NCBI GenBank assembly: GCA_022497155.1 | Contig: MU385746.1 | Location: 248,001-312,000 of the forward strand | Source of the DNA: Whalleya microplaca | Taxonomy: Eukaryota > Ascomycota > Sordariomycetes > Xylariales > Xylariaceae | DNA: 64,000 nucleotides | Direction: 5' to 3' | Part shown: piece by piece, positions 10,877 to 22,406 of the stretch | Position numbering within the stretch: position 1 is the stretch's first letter | Layout: each line of letters opens with the position of its first letter | Program-made: the position numbers and the translations under genes | Notes under the pieces: model-generated | The model's database searches: none | Seen by the model: the letters and a program-made list of their open reading frames with translations, nothing else | Told to the model about the DNA's origin: nothing

Positions 10877-12111
10877 ATGGCCGGAGTCCAGGTCCAGGAA
10901 GGCAAGGCACCTTTTAAGGTTTCATCAATCGATGAGCCCTGCTTCACCTACTACAAGATTATCGGTGACCTCTCCAGCGGCACTCCTCCAGTCATCGTAG
11001 CCCATGGCGGACCCGGCGCCGGCCACGAGTACCTCCTCAGCTTCGCAGCTCTCTGGCAGGAATACGGCCTCCCCGTCGTCTTCTACGACCACATAGGCTG
11101 TGCCGCTTCCACGCATCTCCCGCAAAAGGCCGGCGACCAGTCTTTCTGGCAGGTGCAGCTGTTCCAGGACGAGCTGGACAACCTGGTGGACCACCTGGGG
11201 CTGCGCCGCGGCCCCGGCTTCCATCTTCTCGGCCAGAGCTGGGGAGGCATGCTCGGCGCGGCTTTCGCCGCCCGCCGGCCCCCGGGCCTCCGAAGACTGG
11301 TCCTCGCCAGCGCACTCGCGAGCAAGGAGCTTGCTACCCGCGGCACTAATTTGCTGAGGAATCAGATGCCGCTGGAAATGCGGCAGGCGCTCGACGAGGC
11401 CGAGCAGGAGAAAGACTACGATAGTCCTGCGTACAAAAGCGCGTTGGACTTCTACTATAGGAAACACGTGTGTCGTGTCGATCCGTTTCCACCGGCAGAG
11501 TTGCTGCCGGCTTTGAAACACCTGAGTGAGGACACGACTGTGTACCGTACAATGTACGTTTTTTATTTTTATTTTTATTTTTATTTCTCTTTTTATCCGA
11601 GGCGGGTGCAATGAATACCTACGTAGAAAAGGGTTATTGAGAAACATATATGCAGGAATCTGAGAAGCAGTAGCAAAAAGGTCTCGTAGCAAGGCGAAGG
11701 CCTATAATGAGGATGTCCCGGCATCCATCATTCTGCCTTCTCAAGTTCCCTTCAACCCCCTTTTTTTTCTGCGCAAACTCTCCTGCTTCTGAATCTATCT
11801 GCCCTGGTTCCACTTCTAATCCGTTTAGGAACGGCCCTTCGCCTCTCACGGCAGATGGTTCGCTGAATGCATGGACCGTCATCCCCCATCTTCCAAACAT
11901 CACCGCTCCAACCCTCGTCTACAATGGCGAGCACGACACTTCCCACGACATCGCCCAAGTCCCATTTTTCGAGCTCATCCCACGGGTTCGCTGGATCACG
12001 TTTCCAGGTGGTGGCCACATGTGCCATCTAGAAGGTGGAGGGCTGCGAGAAAGGATTTTGAAGGTCGTTGGCGAGTTTCTGACACAGAAAGAAATCTCTG
12101 AGCTGCAATAA
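10877..12111 (+). CDS. Proline iminopeptidase (alpha/beta hydrolase, S33 family)
   Basis: Predicted to release N-terminal proline (or related residues) from peptides. The two exons are 10877-11553 and 11829-12111, giving 319 residues. The oxyanion-hole motif HGGPG is at residues 43-47. The nucleophile elbow GQSWGG has S121. D262 (in NGEHD) and H289 (in GGGH) complete a Ser-Asp-His triad. The start MAGVQVQEGKAPF matches the family. An in-frame ATG at 10781 would add 32 residues of non-conserved sequence. The intron is unusually long for this window (275 nt) and has a TTTTTA repeat just after its GTACGT donor. It splits the ATG codon of the family motif MNGPS. The 148-bp inverted repeat sits just upstream. 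Confidence 0.9.
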
Positions 12112-12844
12112 ATTCAAGAACTTGTGCCACAGTATGGTGCCCTGGATCTAAAATAGGTTGTACAGGTATATCCTGATGAGCTTAAAGTGACGAAACAATA
12201 TTGGCGATTGGAGACAGAGCTTAGACACGATCAGTCAGCCGACGTTTCTGTGCGAAGTCTTTAATCTTGCGGTATTTCTCTACACTTATACCCTCACATA
12301 CATGACAAACTATCTAGTGGGATCGCTTCATGGTAGCTGATTGACCTTTCCCATTAAGTTTGATTGAATTTCGATAATTCACCATATTATTACCAACAAA
12401 CGAGTGGTAGAAAGGTAGAAGAGTAAATGGAAAATTGGATCTGTCAGGAGTAATCCGATGGAAAGAAAGGTTATCTGTCAGTAAACACGAGAAGAAGGAT
12501 AGATAGATGGGGCTATCTCAATTCGATCACGCTACTATCATCGATTCTACCAAGTCCTCGAGATATGTTCAAAAGACAGCCAAGACCTGTAAGACTTTCT
12601 GCGACTACTTCTATAAATAGCAACAAGTGCTACCATGCATGCCTGGCGATATCAATAAGTATCCATGGTCGAGATGTAAGGGGGATACGGACCAAAGAAA
12701 ATAATAACTTGTACAAATCCAGCCCAATCACAGTTCGTACCGTACCTACTTATCGTATCTATTTCTGCAGTATGCGCATGTAGATGGACCTAACTTGGCT
12801 CCTGGGATTCTTGTGTTGGTGTAACATCTAACCCTCAAGTTGGC
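12112..12844. other. Intergenic, no gene seen
   Basis: Spacer between the iminopeptidase gene and the broken methyltransferase. The ATG frame at 12565-12783 (72 codons) has no recognisable features. Confidence 0.4.
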
Positions 12845-13753
12845 TTGAAAGTCGGTGTAGAGGTGAACATCTATATGTATATACGCTACGCCATGCGAGT
12901 GAATCGCAAAGGTATATTGCAATATTTGTGAAGATTTTAAAAATCCGGTCTAATATCATAGCATGACAGGCTTGACGATCAGTTTGATATAATGACCGAG
13001 AATATCGGGTACCTTCTTCACCCCTCCATTGTTGCTACTCTCCCAGCAACCCCGTGTATCGCGGATATAGCGACCGGGACGGGTATATTCCTGTTACGGC
13101 TACGGGAACAATACCCTAGCGCCACACTCCAAGGCTCAGACATATCTTCGGCTCTGTATCCCCCACCGAGCGAACTCCCATCAAATATGACTTTGACTGT
13201 GTTGGATATCAAGCAGCCTGTCCCAGAGGAGCTACATGACAAGTTCGACGTAGTACATGTGCGCATGCTTGTAGCGGCCATGCTGCCACAAGACTGGGCT
13301 CCTGCGGTCAATAATCTCTCACGGATGTTGAAGCCGGGAGGGTTCTTACAATGGGAAGAATGCGATTTTGTAGGGCTCAAGCATCTGCGCGGGAGGGTTG
13401 ATTCCCAAGTTGAAACCTTGCGTTTTATGGGAAGAGCATTTTTTAATGCGCTTCGTGAGCGTTTCTCGTGTGGGTAGAACACACTCGACGGGCATATGCA
13501 AGCAGTCGGCTTGAACCCAGTTCTAAAAGATATTGCCAGCTCCGACAGAGTGCCTGAAACAAGAGAGAAATCCACTATCAACAGTATACAGCCTGTCTTC
13601 AAATGGGCACATCTGATGACCGAGCGAGGAGCCCCAGGGGCAATGACGGTTGTGGAGATAAATCGCCTGGAGAAGAAAGCTTATGAAGAGATCAGATCAG
13701 GAAGTTATACCAGATACGATATCTACGTAATCTGCGGTCGAAAACCCCTGTAG
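12845..13753 (+). pseudogene. Broken LaeA-like class I SAM methyltransferase
   Basis: The remnant is read as an upstream coding piece ending at 12911 (ends SESQR), an intron 12912-12969 (GTATAT...GACAG), and a main exon from 12970. The main exon continues LDDQFDIMTENIGYLLHP, then the SAM-binding motif ADIATGTGIFLLRL and the post-motif LKPGGFLQWEE. This is the fungal LaeA-like/TAM family common in secondary metabolism. An in-frame TAG at 13475-13477 follows RFSCG. The same frame then resumes with NTLDGHMQAVGLNPV and runs to a normal end (CGRKPL) at 13753. No in-frame ATG was found for the upstream piece: a stop precedes it. Both ends of the case point to a decayed gene. A truncated product from ATG 12992 to the TAG (161 residues) is possible but would lack the C-terminal third. 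Confidence 0.75.
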
Positions 13754-13756
13754 ATC

Positions 13757-14536
13757 AACTGTACATACGTGCGGTGGCCATTACGCTACAACACAAAGGG
13801 TTAACATTAGGTAGTCCCAAAGGAACTTTCACAGATTTCAATATGTTTCAATAGCCAGCTTGTGTGGAAGTTTCAGTTCTTTACTTCTGCTACCTTAGTT
13901 AACCCTCTTGGTAGTACCAAGGTATCTCTCTAGACTATCTTACATGTAAGTATAGAAGAGCGCACAGAAACTTCTTCCAAATGCATGTGTGGTCTGCATG
14001 ATAGATCAAAACCCTCTGTGAATTTGCAAGCGAGAATCTTAGATACTAGATATCACAATAGGGGTAACAATGATAGTATCCCTGACCCAAAGGAGCTCGG
14101 TTTAAAAAATTGCCCCGAGAGCCTTTTACTTAAAGATCTTCCGAGCAGCTATAGGGCAGATTATTTAGACTCCACGACTCTTACAATTCTAATTGACAAC
14201 CATTGGTAATCATGATAGCATCTCAATAGCCATCGCAAAAACTGTAATTGGGATGTAACTCGTTAAATAAAAAGGCTATCTGTCAATTAATGCGAGGAAT
14301 GAAAGACATACGAAAAGGGGGATAAGGTAAAAATAGACATCAAAATAAAATAAGATAGAAGTACTTTGCCAACTGGTAGGCAGGCCAATATATGAAAACG
14401 GACGTAAGGAAGTCATCATGTGTTGTTGCATTTATGGGTGCTTGCGATTGTTTGAAATAGAGCGTGGGAAGACAGAATGAGCAGACGTGTAGGTAATTAG
14501 GAAAAAAAAAAAACATGCAACAATATGGCATGGAAT
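13757..14536. other. Intergenic, no gene seen
   Basis: Spacer downstream of both flanking genes. A 74-codon ATG frame at 13985-14209 has no recognisable features and is not called. Confidence 0.45.
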
Positions 14537-16517
14537 TCAGTCCAAGTGCAGTCGGCCAGGTCTAATCGTGATACCGGTAACACCAAAAACCGACTTGAAC
14601 GGTCGATCCTCGTCTGATAAATAGGAGAAGTGTTCCTTTTCCAATGCACGCTGGAGTGATTGTACGATGCCGTCATCTTCGGGTAACGAACCAAGAGCCG
14701 AAGCAAATGCGTGTTGAAACCAATGTTCCGCGGCCACCCACGACACATACTTCTGATACACCAATCCGATAGATATCAGGACCCAGATGGCCCGCTCATC
14801 TCCGGCCCCGAAGAGCAAGACCGATTTCTCCTGTGCTTGGATGAACATTTCTCTCGCCTCAGTTTGGTAGCCTTCCTTGAGTATACTAACGGCAAGTTGC
14901 ATCCCTGCCTCTATGACCTCTATAGACTGAAACTTGTCGTGGTCCCAGTTGTATGTAAGCCAAATCAACTTGAATGCGACTTCTGATTCGCCGAATAATA
15001 TGGAGTGCTCGTCAACGGAGTCAAGCTTCTCGTATAGGCTAAGCAACTTAGCCCTTGCGTTAAGATGTTGGATCTCGAGGCCCCCGCTACTGATTTGGCA
15101 TTGCTCTATAATCTTCAAAAGGAGACCTTCGACTGCACCATCTCTAGCGGAAATGTGCGATTGAGCAAAGCCTAGTCCAAATTCGAGATTAGTTGGACTG
15201 CGATTTTCGGCCATCAATTCCGTGACATGTGAGACTGTCATCTTCGTGGGACGAGTCTGGCGCTCAGGAGCTTTCCCTTTATCCGTGTTTGCTCTTGCTC
15301 GTGTACCTGGATGGTATTTACGAACTTCACTCTGGTTCGAAATCCTCTGTAGGAGCTCTTCAGAATGCGCAAGGAAGCCAAAGGCATCTGCCTGGCGATT
15401 CCAGCTGTTGAGCAATTCAACAGAGTGTAGCACGTGTTGCTGCGTGCGTTTGTGCTTGTAGCCTAATTTCTTGATATGGTCTCGACTAATACCTTCGAGG
15501 ATCTTGTCAGCTTCTCGCATATTGTTTTCCTCAGCATGCAAGTTGGCAAGTGCGTATGCTGCTTTAGTCACATCCTCATGGGTAGACCCGAGAAGGTAAC
15601 GATATCCTTCCAGAACTTGTAAGAGCAGCACCCTTGCAAGGTTTGTATTGCCATTCTGTTTCTGACTCTGAGCTAAGTTCCACATCGATAAGAGCTCAGT
15701 TCTTGTAAAACCTTCCCAGCTCAAAGGCAGGGCCTCAATCTCAGATTCATCGTCACTGCCCACATCTACATCCTCTTGTTCAGAGGATTGGGTCAAATCG
15801 CTGCCTGTTGAGTTCAGAATTGACGACATAGATGATATACTAGCTCGTTTCTTGCGTCGCGTTTGTCCCGATGGATCACGCAGGTTCTGCCCTGGTAAGG
15901 TAGCTAGAGTCTGGCTGGGTGACATGGTTAAGGCCCTCGGGGTGTTATAGCGTACACTTGTGGGCGTAACAATGTCTGTATTGCAGTTAACAATTGCTGC
16001 AGGACTAATGGATTAAACACATACTGTCTGAACTACTTTCATCCTGTACCTTCTTCGTACGAGCAAGGCTTCGTTCGGCTCTCTTACTAGTCCATTGTTG
16101 TCCACCATAGGCAAATATCGTGTCCTTACCTTCCTCCATTTTTCTTTTCTTTGATTTTCTCGTCATGAAGCGGGCGTGACTAGCTGGCAGATTTTTCTGC
16201 CAGTCCCATTCTTTGAATTCCTCTTTGTAGAGCTTAGGACTGTGTGACTCTACCTATTAGAGAGAAGATAATCTGGAATTGAGCATTCAAGGGTTAACAA
16301 AGACATACGTTGCATGAAATGAATGTTCAGCTCTCATTATTTCTATGGTCTTCGTGAGAGTTTTGTTCTCATCAAGGTATAGCTTCTTAAGTACTGCTTG
16401 ATGACTAGTCCAATCTAGGTTCCCAAACTTCGCTCGTCGTGAAGGAGCCGGCGTGTCGTTGCCGGTATTTAGACTCGAGGAATTTTGTGCAGCCACTTCC
16501 TGCCCTGCATATGACAT
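14537..16517 (-). CDS. Clr5-domain protein with TPR-like helical C-terminal region
   Basis: The three exons are 16309-16517, 16025-16239 and 14537-15975, with phases 2 and 1 joining correctly (620 residues). The N-terminal Clr5 domain starts near NLDWTSHQAVLKKLYLDE. It continues across the first intron into HATPKLYKEEFKEWDWQKN, which is why the acceptor at 16240 was chosen. Next comes a basic stretch (RKSKKRKMEEG). A serine/acidic linker and repeated helical pairs follow, resembling tetratricopeptide repeats (for example around LARVLLLQVLEGYRYLLG and AREMFIQAQEKSVLLFG). Clr5 was named from a fission yeast heterochromatin factor. In Pezizomycotina the domain is found on many expanded, poorly characterised proteins. 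The function here is unknown. The gene borders the repeat-rich block. Confidence 0.85.
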
Positions 16518-17390
16518 GTCGTCTGATTAAATAGGATAGGGTGAGATTTCCGCTGTCTTTGTAGGTGAATTGTGTGAGGTGCCTGGAACAGCCTGAGACG
16601 CAGTCTGGGATGTATTAGCTACTTGGTTGCTTCCTCCTTGTGCGCTTCAGTAATTTTCTGGGTATCCAAGGGGAGGATAGTTCGTGCCCAAGGATTATTG
16701 CTTGAACAACTGGACTTTCTTTGAAGTGTCTTAATATGGTAGAGAATATAGTGAGTACTCAAGTATCTAACAGCAACGAAAGATGATACACATGTAATCA
16801 TTGGCTTTTGTGTAACTAGCTCGGCAAGGGTGGTGTTGGCATTGCAAAAGATCCGTAAAGTTCTCAAAGGGACCTACTGAGGGCATTGGGGTTGATAACA
16901 TGCATTTCTATATATGTAACATCCTGTCAATTGCCTACCAATTATTAGCTCTCGGTTTGTCCGGCATTCCGACAATTGCGACTCTGCCATGCACTGGTCA
17001 TGTCAAGGAAAGACAAAAGATCTCAAAGGTTCTCCAAAAGTTCCCCCAAAGTTCCCCCAAAGTTCCCCTAAGTACCAATTCTTATCAATACTTGGACTAT
17101 CTTGCCCGAAGATGAGATTCTGTAGCTACCATTATCCACTATCTTAGCCACATAGATGCACTGTCGTTGTAAGGTCGCAGCGATGTATCAAAGCATCATC
17201 AGGAAAAGAACACAAGGCCTGAAAAATTCCAAAGGTGCACAATTATGGCATGCCTTGTCGATTCTTACCGGTTATCTATTGCTAACACTCTGTTGTACAA
17301 CCTCAAAAGTTCTCAAAAGTTTCGCCCAATAATGAAGAGCTGAGATATATGAGCACCCATTGGCAACTCCAGTAAACCACACATCAATTA
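16518..17390. other. Accessory spacer with short tandem repeats
   Basis: No gene seen. It holds three adjoining copies of an 11-bp unit, AAAGTTCCCCC (last copy degenerate), near 17036-17070. Related CTCAAAAGTTCTC words lie at about 17303-17320. Confidence 0.45.
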
Positions 17391-17755
17391 TTGGGAAAGG
17401 TTTGAACAGCCGTCAGGTTCGTTCCTACCTTTCCCTAAGTTAAAATGCGGCCTCTCTGTAACTCTATTTCTACGCTAGAAAAAATCAGCTCCTCCTGTTG
17501 GCGTAGCAGGTGTTAGGAGCTTATCTATTAGATAGAGATTGAGTTCGTGCTGCGCCCCAAATACTAAAATACTTCCTCTTCGTGTAACTCAGGTGTCCTT
17601 AAGGCGTACGAGTGGCTTGCAAGCAAGTGGCTTGTAAGGTAGGCGAACGGGGCGCGCGGTAGGCGAAATCAAAAATCAGTAGTGCGCAGCACTCTGATTT
17701 TCAACGTATCAAGTTGGGAAAGGTGACATAGACGCCAGGTTCAAACCTTTCCCAA
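17391..17755. mobile_element. 365-bp MITE-like element with 17-bp perfect terminal inverted repeats
   Basis: The left end TTGGGAAAGGTTTGAAC (17391-17407) is matched exactly by its reverse complement GTTCAAACCTTTCCCAA at 17739-17755. Each end is also an imperfect hairpin, with TTGGGAAAGG facing CCTTTCCC about 45 bp inside. The interior has no ORF but has further stem-forming words, for example AAAATCAG facing CTGATTTT near 17670-17700. These are features of a non-autonomous DNA transposon. A target-site duplication is not clear (flanks CAATTA and TTTAGC). Confidence 0.7.
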
Positions 17756-18649
17756 TTTAGCTTTATCCTTAAAGCTACCGAGCATTTTTGAGGTGCAACC
17801 TGGATATTGTCTGGAACTTTATACTCTCAAAATCAAGACTGTAAAAGGTACCGTTTTACAAATTTCCATCATGTGTTCATCAGTTCTGATCATGAAGGGG
17901 CGCGGCCTATGTATTTTTTATAATACAAGGTCCTTGGCAGTTGCTCAGAGTATTATATTGGTGTTGTCAGCATACACTGTTAATATATGTACAATCAGTG
18001 GAAGTAGAAGACAACACAGTAGTCATGAACATTATGATGATTATAGCCCTAATCATTTGCAGCGATTTATTTGGTAATGTACAATATACTAGGCCCTATT
18101 TCCAACCCATTGCGTGGGTACAAATCCCATGGGCGGTTTCATTTCATTTTCCTGCATGACCAAACGCTTCTATGAATTGTCATTATAGAAGGAAATGAAT
18201 TTGCTTGCAATGCTCTATAGTAATCGGTATAGACTTGAATAAGCCTTTAGCAAGGCCATATATGGTTTCAGCGAACTCGTTAGATTGCAAAATTATGAGA
18301 TGAGTCGGAATCGGGATAAATAAATTTTATTCTTGGTTGAATATTCCTGGAAAGGCCTAATTTTCAGGCAACCGGGCAGCCAGGCAATAAGGACTACTCA
18401 TCATTCTCATTATACCGAGTCGTACACCAAGCCACATATATTTCTAAAAGGCACACAAAATTGCACAAAAGGCTATCCTACGCAATATTGGACACTATTC
18501 GCTGTCCATTATCTCGTCATGGAGTATAAGAATCCCCTTACCATAGAAGCAAAACCAAATATTTTCCCCCAATAATACTATTCACAATATCAAGTTCGTC
18601 AGAATTCATCGTGATACCTTTCGATCTAATTCTTCTTTAGCCCGTGGCC
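17756..18649. other. Accessory spacer, no gene seen
   Basis: Lies between the MITE-like element and the solo LTR. Short frames only (for example 18333-18575), without recognisable domains. Confidence 0.4.
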
Positions 18650-18654
18650 ATCAG

Positions 18655-18932
18655 TGTTACAACCACCCATTCCTAATTATCCCCGCAACCAGCTACCACG
18701 TGATTTATGGTTGCCAAGAGGGATAGTGGCTTGGCAACCAGATGGTTGCCAAGGCTCTTAGTGGCTTGGCAATCAAGTCCCATTTACTAGGAAGCTATTC
18801 AAATATAAAAGGACTGTATTTCGCCGTCCCTTAGATAGTCTCTCTTTGCTAGCTAGCGATCAATCTAAGTATTTCTACCTTTTACGCCTTTTGTTATTTC
18901 AAATCAAGACCTGTGGTAACGGCTTCGTTACA
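18655..18932. mobile_element. Solo LTR (278 bp) of an LTR retrotransposon
   Basis: It begins TGTTACAACC and ends CTTCGTTACA, the TG...CA form of LTRs. It is flanked by a perfect 5-bp duplication ATCAG (18650-18654 and 18933-18937). A TATA-like box AAATATAAAAGG lies at 18801-18812, so the LTR probably reads on the plus strand. No internal coding region adjoins it, so it is a solo LTR left by recombination. Its base composition is ordinary, in contrast to the RIPed element next door. Confidence 0.8.
18708..18777. repeat. Two ~35-bp tandem repeats with inverted TTGCCAAG/CTTGGCAA arms
   Basis: Inside the upstream part of the solo LTR. Each unit has the form ATGGTTGCCAAG, a spacer, GTGGCTTGGCAA, so every unit can fold back on itself. 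The units differ at a few positions. They could be enhancer-like elements of the LTR promoter. Confidence 0.7.
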
Positions 18933-19284
18933 ATCAGTTAATCTCGCCTTCACATTACAGTCATCAGTCCACATAGATATTCCAGAGAGAAGCACATCAT
19001 GCAGACAAGAAGCGATGTTTGTCGATACTATTTTCTAATTTCTTTACATTCATAGTTATCAATCAGCTAATAAGAGTAAATTAGGCACCGCACAACGAGA
19101 AAGCAGAGCTGGTCTCAAACTGCTCCGGCCAGGCTACAGCTACATATGTCCCAGTACAGCGCCGTGGCACACCGGGAAAGACTCATTCCCAGGCGACCAG
19201 TAAAGGCATCACTTCAGAGTCAACAAATATGCTACAACAATGGCTACACCAATTTCCACTTGAGGAACCATACAATAATATATA

Positions 19285-19289
19285 CAACG
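19285..19289. repeat. Left target-site duplication of the gypsy element (CAACG)
   Basis: CAACG here matches CAGCG at 26382-26386 except for one G/A transition, the type of change RIP makes. Confidence 0.7.
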
Positions 19290-19513
19290 TGTCACGGGAA
19301 CTAGCTATAGTGGTAATAGGTTATACCTTTTGCTTAATTAATATAATATAACAAAGCTGGAGATTTAAAACTACGGGAGGTACGCAGGTATTTTATATGG
19401 TGGCTACTTTACCTTACCTAAGCAGCTGCGACGTCCGTATATTAATTCCAGGCTTTATTACCCTAGGTTAGGATCCGGCTAATTAAGTCTTAGGATTAGG
19501 TAGATTTATGACA
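19290..19513 (-). repeat. 3' LTR of the gypsy element (224 bp)
   Basis: Begins TGTCA and ends TGACA as read on the plus strand. It has exactly the length of the other LTR (26158-26381), with no indels. The two copies differ at about 28 positions, all transitions. It is the 3' LTR because the polypurine tract lies directly inside it on the minus strand. Confidence 0.9.
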
Positions 19514-19525
19514 TTATTCCCTCCC
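19514..19525 (-). other. Polypurine tract of the gypsy element
   Basis: On the minus strand this reads GGGAGGGAATAA directly against the 3' LTR. That is the expected place for the plus-strand primer of retroviral-type replication, and it fixes the orientation of the element. Confidence 0.75.
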
Positions 19526-22394
19526 ATAAATAAAGGCTCGCCCCGAAACTCGAATAAAATTAAAAAATTAAAAAAAAACGGGCGCCTACCTGGGGCCTCG
19601 AATTCAGGTATATTTACTATCTTAAATGGGGCCGCAAATTTAAATAGTCTAAAACGAATATTTTTTAAATAGTGAAGGAATACTTTTAGCTTAATTAATT
19701 ACGCTAATAAGCCCTTAAATTAAGGGCGTAATTAAATTATATAATTTATTACCGCTAATTTATCTATATAGCTTATATAAACGTTCGTTACTATTAACCT
19801 TTTTTTCGTTTTATTCGTTACCGATTAGTTATATTTACTATAACAGAGGTATCGTTATCCCGATAATCCTTTTTAAACCTGTTTTTTTCTACTACCTTAA
19901 GCCATTACTATAAGCGTTTCGGGGGCCTTATATAATCTAGGTAGTTTTTATAATAGTTTTTTAATTTAATAACGGCGTTTTTAAAGTTCGATATATTATA
20001 TTATTCGGGGTTTAGATTTTATTTTTTCTATTACATTTAATATTATAGCTTTTTATAATATAAGCGGAAAATTAGAATTCGGTTTACTTTAAACTCTTTT
20101 ATTTTTAATTTATCGGGGTTTATTATATCTCCTATAAATCGGGATAAGTTTTAACCGGGTAATAAATTGTTTACATATTTTTATAAACAATCGGTATAAA
20201 ATATTTTAGTGCTTTTTTACAAAAGAAAAGTAATTTTTAGTCGATATAAATAACTTTTTATTTTTTTTATTTTATAATACTACCGAATTATTAGGTAATC
20301 TAATTTGTCGGTCGGTCGGTTTATAGATTATACTTTTTTAACAATATATACCTTATCTTTTATACCGAAATCGGGTTTTCGACATTTACGGTTAGCTTAA
20401 TCCGTTATTTACACCTAAGCTTTTTCTATTTGGCGCCGCGCCTATTAAATATACGCTTAAATACGCTTAACAAACTATTACGCCTTCTCGCGATTTAATT
20501 GCTCCCTTACTAATTTTAAGGAGAAGTTTTCCGTACATTTCTTTTAGTTAAACGGCATATTTATAATATAACCGTAGGTTATTTCTAATAATATTAGTCC
20601 TTTTAGTAACTCGTAAGATAAAATAGCTTATACAGTATTTATAGCGGGGATAACTTCCGACTAATTATCTTAAAAATAATTTATAAAGAGGCGGAAACGT
20701 TAGTCGAGATATTTATTTATAATTTCGGTTTAGCTAATGGTTTACGAGTAGCCTAAAAATAATAACTTTTATTTAATCCCGAGAATTTTAGAAAGTTTAT
20801 CTGTAAAATTAAAAACGAACTAAAGGCTTTTATCCGAAACGATAAATAAAGGGATTCCGTAAATACGGAAAGGGCTCTCGTAATATATACGTATAGCGTT
20901 TTTAGCGGTAGCAGTTTTTTTATATAAAATAATTTATAGCTTTTTTTTTAAATAATCTATAATAACTAATATATTATTATATCCCTACTTATTTTCGGAT
21001 ATAGATTTAAAATTTATAATAATATAGTTTTATATTTAATTAAATACTGGCAAAGGGTATAATAATCCCGGCGTTTTATCTTTAAGTAGTTTAAACAAAA
21101 AATAAAGGCAGTTAGTTATATACGTATTTATATCCCTACTTAAACCTAGCTATTAATATTATACCTTAACTATTAGATTTATTTTATAGCGTCTAGGATA
21201 GGCTATTAAAATCCGGGCGTATATTTCGGTTAAAAATTTGATTCGGAAATTATCTCTAGCGTTAACGATTAGTCGACTTTAATAGAGTATTAGCCCCTAA
21301 GTTATCTGCTAATCGGAATTATATTTAGCTTCCCGAGTTTTTTTACGGTATATTTCCAGATCTGGGTTTTTTTTATTAGCTTTTAGGATTTTATCGGTAA
21401 GCATTATATTTAATAGCTTAGACGTATTTACTTTAACAAGGTTTACGGTATAAATATACGGTATTTTATCTAATTTATTTAACTCGTTTATAACTAGTGC
21501 GTATTCGGTCGTAACTTCCGAATCGGGTATTTTTTTAAAAATAGTTATTATACGGTATTTTTTCCTTTTTTATTTTTAAATATACTTTATATTTTTAGGA
21601 CGGGAAAGGATATCTGTTAGCCCGTTTTCCGACCCTAGTCGATATGTAATGGTGAAATAATATTACGTAAGCAGCTTAGCCTAGTTAGCCTATCAGACGT
21701 TAAGTATACGTTTAGTACCGAAATATTTTAATATTTTATAGTCTGTAATAATATGGAATGGTTTTTCGCGTTATAAGTTTATTAGCTCCGCTCGCTAGTA
21801 TTGTAAACCTTTAACTACCGTTATTAATTCCTTATTTTGCGTAAGGTAATAGTTTTATATTCGGTTTAAAGTTTCGGACTAAAAGGATATAAGGTGTTAA
21901 GCTTAGTTCTTTTTTTAAAACTGCGATAATATTTTTAAAAGAATACTTTAAGAAACGTCTGTTTTTATTTTTGTTTTTTTATTATATAAGAAATAAACTA
22001 ATATTAGGGCTTTTAGAAAACGTCTTTTTAGCTCTTAAAATATTGCCTCGCATTTTAAATTCCAGCTAAATAGTTTACTTTTACGAATAAGGTTATATAA
22101 TAGTTTAGCTATAGCGCTATACCGCTCGATAAATTTACGATAAAAGTTATAAAACCTTAAAAAGGACTATACCTCTTGTATTATAGTGGGCTGTTTTTAG
22201 TTACGGATAATTTTTATTTTGTCCGGATTGATAGCGATTCCTTCGGTTAATATTATAAACCTTAAGAATTTAGTTTTTTGCATATAAAACTCGCATTTTT
22301 TGATATCTGTTTGGAGACTTACGGCTTATAGCCTGGCCAGCACCTTATTTACGTATTACTAATACTTTTTTTCGGATTGCGAGAAAATCAGGAT

Positions 22395-22406
22395 ATTGTC
22401 GATATA
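22395..22406 (-). other. RT catalytic box remnant, YIDN instead of YIDD
   Basis: The minus strand reads TAT ATC GAC AAT, followed by ATCCTGATTTTC (ILIF). This is the gypsy RT motif Y-I-D-D-I-L-I-F with the second Asp codon changed to Asn (G to A), a RIP-type lesion that would abolish metal binding. Confidence 0.75.

Noticed and set aside
16985..17075. CRISPR-like short repeats (AAAGTTCCCCC)
   Set aside because: The units are adjacent with no spacers and the genome is eukaryotic; a simple tandem repeat.
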